Assembly: GCF_001641085.1 (NCBI RefSeq) | Contig: NZ_LXIE01000011.1 | Span: forward strand, 39,984 to 103,983 | Direction: 5' to 3' | DNA: 64,000 bases | From: Aequorivita soesokkakensis | GTDB taxonomy: Bacteria; Bacteroidota; Bacteroidia; Flavobacteriales; Flavobacteriaceae | Shown: piece by piece, positions 45,451 to 53,045 of the stretch | Position numbering within the stretch: position 1 is the stretch's first letter | Layout of the letters: every line of letters begins with the position of its first letter | The notes under the pieces: model-generated | Database searches by the model: none | The model's input: the letters and a program-made list of their open reading frames with translations, nothing else | What the model was told of the DNA's origin: nothing | Translations under genes and position numbers: made by a program

Positions 45451-45481
45451 AAAAACCGCCATCAAACGATAGCGGTTTTTT
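45451..45481 (-). terminator. Intrinsic terminator after the SGNH lipoprotein gene
   Basis: Arms ACCGC-ATC and GAT-GCGGT with one mismatch and an AAAC loop. On the minus strand a run of eight T follows, 20 bases past the stop of the SGNH gene. Confidence 0.8.
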
Positions 45482-45499
45482 ATAAGTTAATTTATAAAA

Positions 45500-47035
45500 T
45501 TATGGGCTATTTGTTACCGTAATGGTTGCATAATTGCCAATATGCACCATTGGGATGGTAGCATCATAGGTATCATTTATTGCTTGAATAATCAAATTTG
45601 CAGTGTAAGCATATCCTCTTGGCGTTGGGTGAACACCGTCTAAAGAGAATGCGCCACCAGTTACAAACTGGGAAGTAAGAATGCCACCGTCATAAGCAAC
45701 GCCACCATTTGCAACTCTTGCTAAAGCAACTTTTGCATCAACATAGGCCAATCCTTTAGCTCCGGCAAGTGCTTGAATAGTTGCATTATATGCGGTGCTT
45801 GCAGCTGTTACTCGGGCTTGCTCTGAAACGGCCAATACATATTGATCGCTAAGTGGAATTGAAACGCCAATAACACCTTGAGGGTTGCTTGGGTCTGGGG
45901 TTGTTCCCAAAACGGAAGAAGCAGTCAGAACGATTAAATCATCAGATTTCACTTGACGCAATTGGCCCAACAATGCCGCTAATGGCGCTGGCAAACTAAA
46001 TGGTGGGCCTTGAAGAATTGCTGTAACATCAGTTAAATCATCATCAGTCATAATTGGAAAGTTTTGACCTGCGGAAAAATTAATCATTCTCAGCGCAGCT
46101 TCTTCCGGAGTGATAATGCCCACTCCTACCAAACCTGGTAATATTTGTGTATTGTAAGCGCTGAACTGAGCATTTAACTGTGCTGCAGTAGCAGCATCCA
46201 AAGGAATTGCATTTCTAGGAACTGTTGTGAAATATGGAATTGAAGTTACTTCAGGAATATTCACTAAAACGCCTTTAGCCCCGGCACCGGTTAAAGCATC
46301 AACTTGCTGGCTGTAAACAGAAGCAAAAACGTTTGGGTCTGTAATATCATTTGGCCCATAGGTTGACGGATCAAAATTTCCAGTTTGGTCAACACCTGCC
46401 CCACCTGAAGTGGCATAGCTCAATATGTCGTTATTTCCAATCCAAAGACTGAAAAAAGTTGGGTTTTGAGAAGCGGCATCGCCAATAACCGTTGCGCTTT
46501 CGCTACTAGCAAAACGAGCAAAATAAGGATTTGCAGCACCTGTTGGAACACCTGCAACATTTCCATAGCCAGGAGCTACCAAGTGAAAACTTTTAGCTCC
46601 AGGAACACCCATATTATTAAATGGTCCTGTTAATCTATTAGTAATGTCTGTAGTTGGGGTACCAACCAAACGCACTGGCGAAGGACTGCCGTCCGGGCCA
46701 ACGGCCAATACAAATCTGTTTTCGGTAATTTGGGCACCTCCCAACAATAGCCCCCCCACATTATCATTCATTAATGGTTGGGTGAATTCGCCACCACCAG
46801 CAAAGGAAAATTGCTGTGCCATAATGTTTGGGTAACTGTTTTCCTGACCAGTAATATAAAGTGCTCCATCAGCATAACCAGCGGTCAAAGAGTTTCCAAC
46901 GGAAACATATTTTGATAGATCGGCCGATCCACTTGTGTAAAAACCTTCATCCGTTACTGGGCTGTCAAATTCTGGGTCGCAACTCACAAAGCCAATAGCT
47001 AAAAGTGCGAATGTATATTTAAATATATTTTTCAT
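45500..47035 (-). CDS. SGNH/GDSL-like hydrolase lipoprotein
   Basis: ATG 47035 gives a lipoprotein signal (MKNIFKYTFALLAIGFVSC); six codons upstream at 47053 is an alternative start. The 511-residue protein has SGNH block I as VGNSLTAGYADG, the glycine block as FHLVAPGYG, the block III-like Asn in WIGNNDILSY, and block V as LDGVHPTPRGYAYTAN. An esterase or lipase fold is expected, at the cell surface or in the periplasm. It follows the FadL-type gene after 18 bases, so both may serve uptake of a lipid-like nutrient. Confidence 0.85.
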   Translation of the reverse strand: MKNIFKYTFALLAIGFVSCDPEFDSPVTDEGFYTSGSADLSKYVSVGNSLTAGYADGALYITGQENSYPNIMAQQFSFAGGGEFTQPLMNDNVGGLLLGGAQITENRFVLAVGPDGSPSPVRLVGTPTTDITNRLTGPFNNMGVPGAKSFHLVAPGYGNVAGVPTGAANPYFARFASSESATVIGDAASQNPTFFSLWIGNNDILSYATSGGAGVDQTGNFDPSTYGPNDITDPNVFASVYSQQVDALTGAGAKGVLVNIPEVTSIPYFTTVPRNAIPLDAATAAQLNAQFSAYNTQILPGLVGVGIITPEEAALRMINFSAGQNFPIMTDDDLTDVTAILQGPPFSLPAPLAALLGQLRQVKSDDLIVLTASSVLGTTPDPSNPQGVIGVSIPLSDQYVLAVSEQARVTAASTAYNATIQALAGAKGLAYVDAKVALARVANGGVAYDGGILTSQFVTGGAFSLDGVHPTPRGYAYTANLIIQAINDTYDATIPMVHIGNYATITVTNSP

Positions 47036-47053
47036 CTTTTCTGAATTTTTCAA

Positions 47054-48304
47054 TTATAGTTTATAAGTAAGCCCCAATCCTGGAACAAAGGCATTGGTTT
47101 TATAAGTTCCTTTAAAAGGAACAGACTGTCCGTTTTCGAAATAATAATTATAGGAAGCATCTATTTCCTTAAAGTATGAATAAAGGAATGATGCATCTAT
47201 CTGCAAGTGCTCGCCAAGGTTTACGGTTAAACCTGCAGTAAAATTACTACTATCATTTCGTGGAGTTTCTGGCGCAAAATAGCCAGACTGAACTGGAGAT
47301 TCATCAAAATAATAACCAGCGCGCAAGGTGAACATTTTTGTTGCGTCATACTGCATTCCGAAACGATAAATAGAAGCGTTTTTATAATTACGTGCATTCT
47401 TTGAATCTGGAATATCCGGATTTGCAAAATCTATATCCAATGATTTGTAAACATCCCAAAAAGTACGGTTGAAATCAAAAGCAAATGTCCATTTTTCGCA
47501 GAAATCGTATGACATACCTACAGTCATTTCAGCAGGCAACGGCAATGAAGCATTAATTTTAGTATCCTCAAAAGGTGTTAATGGCGAGTTTGGAACATTT
47601 TCAAAAGTTGCATCGCCGTCTTCAGCATCAAGAATAATTTCGGAACGGTATGTAGCACCAATGTGAAGGTCTTCCGTAAGATTCACCATCGTACTGGCAA
47701 CCCAACCCCAATTGCTTACACCAGTTGCATCAACAGTAACGTTGGCACGGTTTCCATCAAGATCTGTAAGAGTACGGTTTAGGTTTCTGTTAAAGTTTAC
47801 CGAACCAGTCACATAAATAGGACCACCCCCAAAACTTATAACATCATTTACTTTAAAGGAAACTGTTGGCTGGATATATATTGCTTTTAAGTCAATATTA
47901 TTTACCAAATGTGAACCTGCCCAATCGTCTTCATATTTCACTTCACTTCCATAAGGCGTGTAAACACCAAGGCCAAAAGCCAACCAATCGGTCGCCTTAT
48001 AAGAGGCATATAAATAAAGCGGTGTTCCCACTGGGCTATCTGTGCGCGCGTTGGCGCCACTTTCGGTATCTTGGTAAGCAATGTTGGAAAATACACCGCT
48101 AGCCCCGGCAGAGATATTAAATTTATCATCCAAATAAACCAGACCAGCAGGGTTGAAAAACACTAGCTCACTGCTATTTACTATCGCAACACCCGTGTGC
48201 CCCATAGCCAAGGCTTTATTGCCCTGCAAACTTACGCGGTAACCTCCCGCATAAGTAACCGCACTTGCAAGTGCAAAAACGGCAATTAATAATACTTTCT
48301 TCAT
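47054..48304 (-). CDS. OmpP1/FadL-family outer-membrane transporter
   Basis: A signal peptide (MKKVLLIAVFALASAVTYA) leads to the FadL hatch region GGYRVSLQGNKALAMGHTGVAIV and then a long strand-rich barrel to the terminal aromatic-containing strand (FVPGLGLTYKL). The 416-residue length fits FadL, which moves hydrophobic compounds across the outer membrane. It is co-directional with the SGNH hydrolase lipoprotein directly downstream, a natural pair for ester hydrolysis and uptake. Confidence 0.92.
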   Translation of the reverse strand: MKKVLLIAVFALASAVTYAGGYRVSLQGNKALAMGHTGVAIVNSSELVFFNPAGLVYLDDKFNISAGASGVFSNIAYQDTESGANARTDSPVGTPLYLYASYKATDWLAFGLGVYTPYGSEVKYEDDWAGSHLVNNIDLKAIYIQPTVSFKVNDVISFGGGPIYVTGSVNFNRNLNRTLTDLDGNRANVTVDATGVSNWGWVASTMVNLTEDLHIGATYRSEIILDAEDGDATFENVPNSPLTPFEDTKINASLPLPAEMTVGMSYDFCEKWTFAFDFNRTFWDVYKSLDIDFANPDIPDSKNARNYKNASIYRFGMQYDATKMFTLRAGYYFDESPVQSGYFAPETPRNDSSNFTAGLTVNLGEHLQIDASFLYSYFKEIDASYNYYFENGQSVPFKGTYKTNAFVPGLGLTYKL

Positions 48305-48393
48305 AATTGTTTATTTCTTTAAGTTAAATGTGAAAGGAATCTGTTTAATAATAATTTATTTCTTATGCGTGCATAATAAATACCCTTACAATA

Positions 48394-49155
48394 TTATAAA
48401 AAATTCATAACATTTTCATAAAATTCGTCGGGATTTTCTGCGTGTAGCCAATGTCCAGCGTTCGAAATTGTTCCAATTTTTGCTTTTGGAAAATGTTTTT
48501 TAATCAAAATTTCATCCATCGGTTCAATATAACCGCTTTTTTCGCCCCCTAAAAATAGCGTATCGCCTTTAAAAATAGTGTTTTCAGGAAGAGCTACGCC
48601 TACTTCTCCAATTTTTGCTGAAAGGACAGGAAGATTTATACGAAGCCCCAATTCATTTTTATTTTTTCGGTAAAGATTTTTTAGAAGAAAAAGCTTTGTG
48701 CCTTCGTCTTTTATATATTTCGAAAGAATATCTTCTGCTTCACCGCGGGACTTTATTTTAGAGAAGTCCAATGCAGAAAGCGCTTTCAAAATATCTTGAT
48801 GGTGTGGCGGGTAGGCTTTTGGGCCAATATCTGCAACTATTAATTTCGAAACCATTTCAGGATAGGTTACCGCAAACTGCATTGCAACTTTCCCGCCCAT
48901 GGAATGACCGAGCAGAATTATTTCCTTTAAACCGTGCTCTTCGCAATAATTTTTCAAATCTTCAGCCATTAGTTCATACGAAAATTCATCGCTGTGAAAA
49001 CTTCGACCGTGATTTCGTTGGTCTAAAAGATGAACTTCATAACCATCTTCCGCCCATCGGTTGCCGAGGGTTTTCCAGTTGTCGCTCATACCGAGGAAGC
49101 CGTGGAGGATTACGAAGGGTTTGCCGGAGCCGAGTATTTGGGAGTGTAAAGTCAT
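48394..49155 (-). CDS. Alpha/beta hydrolase (YbfF-like esterase)
   Basis: The 253-residue protein has the fold markers GKPFVILHGFLGMSDNWKTLG, the nucleophile elbow GHSMGGKVAMQFA (Ser near 97), and the final histidine in ISNAGHWLHAENPDEF. DQRNHGRSFHSDEF is typical of YbfF-type esterases. It is cytoplasmic, with no signal. Its ATG overlaps the pdxJ stop, so the two are co-transcribed; no link between them is obvious. Confidence 0.88.
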   Translation of the reverse strand: MTLHSQILGSGKPFVILHGFLGMSDNWKTLGNRWAEDGYEVHLLDQRNHGRSFHSDEFSYELMAEDLKNYCEEHGLKEIILLGHSMGGKVAMQFAVTYPEMVSKLIVADIGPKAYPPHHQDILKALSALDFSKIKSRGEAEDILSKYIKDEGTKLFLLKNLYRKNKNELGLRINLPVLSAKIGEVGVALPENTIFKGDTLFLGGEKSGYIEPMDEILIKKHFPKAKIGTISNAGHWLHAENPDEFYENVMNFL

Positions 49156-49868
49156 TAGCTAAGCTTTTTTAAATATTCTGAAATCACTTTCTCCAACCCA
49201 TCATAAAGCGCCTCACAAATAAGCGCATGCCCAATGCTCACTTCCAAAAGGTTTGGAATATTTTCTTTAAAAAACTTTATGTTTTCCAATGAAAGATCGT
49301 GACCTGCGTTGATGCCCAAATTCAATTTGTTTGCAAGAATTGCACATTCCGTATATGGTTTTATTGCTTCTTTATTGCCCAAAGAATATTGCTTGGCGAA
49401 TTCTTCTGTATACAATTCAATTCTATCGGTTCCCGTTTCTGCGGCGCCTTCAATCATTTTTAAGGTTGGATCTACAAATATGGAAGTGCGGATTCCGTTT
49501 CGTTTAAATTCAGAAATTATTTCCTTTAAATAAGCTGCGTGCTTCACAGTATCCCAACCTGCGTTGGAAGTAATTGCATCAACAGCATCGGGAACGAGGG
49601 TAACTTGGGTGGGTTTTATTTCCAAAACCATCTTTGTAAAATTATCCATCGGGTTTCCCTCAATGTTGTATTCGGTGGAAACGATGGGTTTTAAATCGTA
49701 CGCATCTTGATACCGAATGTGGCGTTCATCGGGTCTAGGGTGGATGGTGATTCCTTGTGCGCCAAATTTTTCAATATCCGTTGCAACCCGCAACAAATCA
49801 GGCACGTTGCCGCCTCGCGCGTTGCGCAACGTGGCAATTTTGTTTATGTTTACGCTTAATTTTGTCAT
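49155..49868 (-). CDS. pdxJ: Pyridoxine 5'-phosphate synthase
   Basis: A 237-residue TIM-barrel enzyme with the PdxJ motifs LSVNINKIATLRNARGG, GITIHPRPDERHIR and NAGHDLSLENI. It condenses 1-deoxyxylulose 5-phosphate with 3-amino-2-oxopropyl phosphate to make pyridoxine 5'-phosphate, the last step of DXP-dependent vitamin B6 synthesis. A candidate -7 box lies 20 bases upstream. Confidence 0.96.
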   Translation of the reverse strand: MTKLSVNINKIATLRNARGGNVPDLLRVATDIEKFGAQGITIHPRPDERHIRYQDAYDLKPIVSTEYNIEGNPMDNFTKMVLEIKPTQVTLVPDAVDAITSNAGWDTVKHAAYLKEIISEFKRNGIRTSIFVDPTLKMIEGAAETGTDRIELYTEEFAKQYSLGNKEAIKPYTECAILANKLNLGINAGHDLSLENIKFFKENIPNLLEVSIGHALICEALYDGLEKVISEYLKKLS

Positions 49869-49887
49869 TTCTTTGTGTTAGAATTAA

Positions 49888-49895
49888 CAAAAATA
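49888..49895 (-). promoter_or_regulatory. pdxJ: Candidate -7 box for pdxJ
   Basis: TATTTTTG on the minus strand matches TAnnTTTG, 20 bases before the pdxJ ATG. The -33 region shows no TTTG. Confidence 0.4.
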
Positions 49896-49957
49896 CAAAC
49901 CTTACAGCGCTTACTGAACCTTTATTTTAAGTAATTTGCATTAAAAAATAGATTGCA

Positions 49958-50614
49958 ATGGAAACCTTGAATTACATCATCAACGATATTGAACCCTTTG
50001 ACATTTCGGCGAAGATAAAAGATGTGCAAACCGTTTTCAATCAGCTTACCTATTCCCATGTACCCGTTGAAAAGGATGGTCATTATATAGGTTGTGTTTC
50101 AGAAAACGATGCGTATTGTTTCGACAACAAAAAATTGCTTAGTGATTTTCAATATGCTTTGGAGCCTTTCCACGTTTTGGAAGATACCAATTGGCTGGAT
50201 ATTTTGGAAGCTTTCGCCCTAAACAACAGCAACATAATGCCTGTTTTGGGTGTGGACAACAAATATTTAGGATATTATGAATTGGGCGACATCATGAGTC
50301 TTTTCAACAACACCCCATTTTTAAATGAAACGGGCGGAATTATAGTTGTTGAAAAAGGAATTCAGGATTATTCTTTCAGTGAAGTATGCCAAATTGTGGA
50401 ATCTAACGGAACCCGAATATTTGGTGTCTTTATTTCAAAAATTGAAAATGACACGGTTCAGGTTACATTAAAAGTGGGTCACACCGCACTTAACAGTATT
50501 GTTCAAACTTTTAGAAGATATAATTATAACGTTATTAGCCATCATGAAGAAGATAAATTTTTGGAGGATTTAAAAGAGCGTTCCGAATATTTGGATAAAT
50601 ACCTTAATATATAA
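49958..50614 (+). CDS. CBS-domain protein
   Basis: The 218-residue protein has two CBS motifs in its first 120 residues (FNQLTYSHVPVEKDGHYIGCVSENDAY and LNNSNIMPVLGVDNKYLGYYELGDI), which form a Bateman module for binding adenine nucleotides. The C-terminal 90 residues (YSFSEVCQIVESNGTRIFGVFIS) resemble an ACT-like domain. It lies directly ahead of nadK, three bases apart, so a role as a nucleotide sensor tied to NAD metabolism is possible but inferred from context only. Confidence 0.85.
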   Translation: METLNYIINDIEPFDISAKIKDVQTVFNQLTYSHVPVEKDGHYIGCVSENDAYCFDNKKLLSDFQYALEPFHVLEDTNWLDILEAFALNNSNIMPVLGVDNKYLGYYELGDIMSLFNNTPFLNETGGIIVVEKGIQDYSFSEVCQIVESNGTRIFGVFISKIENDTVQVTLKVGHTALNSIVQTFRRYNYNVISHHEEDKFLEDLKERSEYLDKYLNI

Positions 50615-50617
50615 TTG

Positions 50618-51502
50618 ATGAAAATAGGTATCTACGGCCAGTTTTATCACGAAAATTCTGAAATCTATATTCAGATGTTGCTCGATGCACTTCAGAAGAG
50701 AGAGGCAGAAGTACTTATAGAAGCAAATTTTTTGGGCATCATCAACCAAAATCAGGAAATCACGAAAAATTTCTCGGGATTCTCCACTTTTACTGAATTA
50801 GATTCCAGCTTCGATCTTTTTTTCAGCATTGGTGGCGATGGAACAATTTTGAAAGCCGTAACATTTGTAAGGGATCTAGGCATTCCTATTGTGGGAATAA
50901 ATACAGGAAGACTTGGTTTTTTGGCCACAATCCAAAAAGAGGAAATGACGGAAAGCCTAAACCAAATTTTGGAAGGCGAATATTCCATTTCTGAAAGGAG
51001 CTTACTTACAGTGGAAACTTTTCCGGAGAGCGACGAAATAAAGCCGCTAAATTTTGCCTTAAACGAAGTAGCCGTAAACCGACGGAACACAACTTCCATG
51101 ATTAAAGTGGAAACGCTAGTAAACGACAAATACCTCACCTCTTATTGGTCAGACGGGCTTATTGTTGCAACTCCTACGGGCTCTACAGGTTATTCATTGA
51201 GCTGCGGCGGACCGGTAATAGACCCGGAGGCTAATAATATTGTACTCACACCTATTGCACCGCATAATCTTAACGCAAGACCTTTGGTAATACCAGATTC
51301 CTGCACCATCGCTTTAAAAGTTTCGGGAAGGGAAAGTAGCTTTTTGGTTTCTATGGACTCGCGAATAGCTACACTGGAAAACGAAACAAGTATTATTATA
51401 AAAAAAGCGCCTTTCACTATCAAATTACTTCAACTTCACGATGATAGCTTTATAAAAACCCTTCGCAAAAAACTTTTGTGGGGTGAAGACAAGCGCAATT
51501 AA
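50618..51502 (+). CDS. nadK: NAD kinase
   Basis: A 294-residue kinase with the ATP/NAD-binding motif SIGGDGTILKAV near 68 and the NAD-binding NEVAVNRR and TPTGSTGYSLSCGGPV stretches. ATG 50618 gives MKIGIYGQFY; TTG one codon upstream is the alternative. It phosphorylates NAD to NADP. Spacing of three bases from the CBS gene indicates a single transcript. Confidence 0.96.
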   Translation: MKIGIYGQFYHENSEIYIQMLLDALQKREAEVLIEANFLGIINQNQEITKNFSGFSTFTELDSSFDLFFSIGGDGTILKAVTFVRDLGIPIVGINTGRLGFLATIQKEEMTESLNQILEGEYSISERSLLTVETFPESDEIKPLNFALNEVAVNRRNTTSMIKVETLVNDKYLTSYWSDGLIVATPTGSTGYSLSCGGPVIDPEANNIVLTPIAPHNLNARPLVIPDSCTIALKVSGRESSFLVSMDSRIATLENETSIIIKKAPFTIKLLQLHDDSFIKTLRKKLLWGEDKRN

Positions 51503-51601
51503 ACAATAAAACGCTCCAAAATTTGTTAATCAACAGAGACAAATAGGCTTAGAATATAGATAAGCCAAGTTTATTGTTATATTTGCAAACTTTTAAAGAA
51601 T

Positions 51602-52294
51602 ATGAAGTATTTCGCGACTGTATTTTTAATACTCTCAACAGCGTTTTTAGCACATTCCCAAACATATGAAATTGGCGGAATGATTGGTGGCGCTAACTAT
51701 ATTGGAGATGTTGGGAAAACCAATTATATAAACCCAAATAGTTTAGCGGTAGGCGGTATTTTTAAATGGAACCGCAGTGCCAGACATGCATTTAGGGGTT
51801 CGGTAATGGTTGCAAAAATAAAAGGAGACGACTCAAAAAGTTCCAACAGTCGCAGAAAAGAGCGTGGGTATTCTTTTGAAAATACGGTAAAGGAACTTTC
51901 TATTGGTATTGAATATACATTTTGGGATTTTGATGTTCATAGCCAAAAAGCAATTTCCACTCCTTATTTATATACTGGGCTTACAGGTTTCAGCTATTCA
52001 GCACTTTATAAAAGAAATTCCGGTCAGATTGTTGAATATGACAATGCAGCAAGCATCGCAATCCCAATGGTAGTAGGCTTCAAAGCGAATATGGGCCAAA
52101 ATGCAATGTTAGGTTTTGAAATTGGAGCCCGATATACATTCACGGACGATTTGGACGGAAGTAACCCCATAAAAGGCTTGGCAGACGAAGAAGGTCTAAA
52201 ATTCGGAAACACCAATAGTGATGATTGGTATGTATTTACGGGTATAACCGTTACTTTTGCTTTCGGAAGAAAACCTTGCTATTGCAATTTTTAA
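51602..52294 (+). CDS. DUF6089-family outer-membrane beta-barrel protein
   Basis: The 230-residue protein has a signal peptide (MKYFATVFLILSTAFLAHS, then Q) and strand-rich sequence ending in FTGITVTFAFGRKPCYCNF. EIGGMIGGANYIGDVGKTNYINPNSLAVGG and the late sequence DGSNPIKGLADEEG match the DUF6089 family, which in Bacteroidota often precedes uppS and bamA. A small barrel is expected; function is unknown. TATATTTG at 51579-51586 may be its -7 box. Confidence 0.82.
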   Translation: MKYFATVFLILSTAFLAHSQTYEIGGMIGGANYIGDVGKTNYINPNSLAVGGIFKWNRSARHAFRGSVMVAKIKGDDSKSSNSRRKERGYSFENTVKELSIGIEYTFWDFDVHSQKAISTPYLYTGLTGFSYSALYKRNSGQIVEYDNAASIAIPMVVGFKANMGQNAMLGFEIGARYTFTDDLDGSNPIKGLADEEGLKFGNTNSDDWYVFTGITVTFAFGRKPCYCNF

Positions 52295-52301
52295 AAACAT
52301 A

Positions 52302-53045
52302 ATGGATCAAAAAGACCAAATAGATAAAAACAAACTTCCTCAACATCTTGCCATCATTATGGACGGCAACGGTCGTTGGGCAAAACAGAAAGGTTTGTTC
52401 AGGTCTATTGGTCACGAAAACGGCACCAAAGCCGTTCGGGAAATAGTGGAAGGCAGTGCTGAAATTGGAATTCCTTTTTTAACACTCTACGCCTTTTCAA
52501 CAGAAAACTGGAACCGTCCAAAATTGGAGGTAGAACTGTTGATGAAACTTTTGGTTTCTTCCCTCAAAAAAGAAATAAAGACATTAACGGACAACGATAT
52601 AAAACTTAACGCAATAGGTAATTTGGACGCTTTGCCAAAAAAAGCGCACAAAGAATTGATGGACGTTATTGAAAAAACCAAGAACAACAAGCGAATGACC
52701 CTTACCCTAGCCTTGAGTTATGGTTCAAGGGAAGAAATTACAAAAACAATAAAAGAGATTAGTCTTAAAGTTAAAAATAACCTAATTTCGCCGCATGATA
52801 TTGATGAAACGGTAATAAATAATCATCTTTACACGCAAAATTTACCAGATGTAGATTTATTGATCCGCACCAGTGGCGAACAGCGCATCAGTAATTTTTT
52901 ACTATGGCAAATAGCGTACGCCGAGCTGTATTTTACTGAAACACTTTGGCCGGATTATACTAAAAACCATCTTTTTGAAGCAATATTAAATTATCAAAAC
53001 AGAGAAAGAAGATTTGGAAAAACCAGTGAACAACTCAATCAATAG
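52302..53045 (+). CDS. uppS: Isoprenyl transferase (undecaprenyl diphosphate synthase)
   Basis: The usual start is ATG 52302, giving 247 residues (MDQKDQIDKNKLPQHLAIIM). The active-site strand IIMDGNGRWAKQKG, the TLYAFSTENWNRP motif, DVDLLIRTSGEQRISNFLLWQIAYAEL and the C-terminal RERRFG motif are all present. It makes the C55 lipid carrier for wall and LPS synthesis. It lies eight bases after DUF6089 and overlaps bamA. Confidence 0.95.
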   Translation: MDQKDQIDKNKLPQHLAIIMDGNGRWAKQKGLFRSIGHENGTKAVREIVEGSAEIGIPFLTLYAFSTENWNRPKLEVELLMKLLVSSLKKEIKTLTDNDIKLNAIGNLDALPKKAHKELMDVIEKTKNNKRMTLTLALSYGSREEITKTIKEISLKVKNNLISPHDIDETVINNHLYTQNLPDVDLLIRTSGEQRISNFLLWQIAYAELYFTETLWPDYTKNHLFEAILNYQNRERRFGKTSEQLNQ

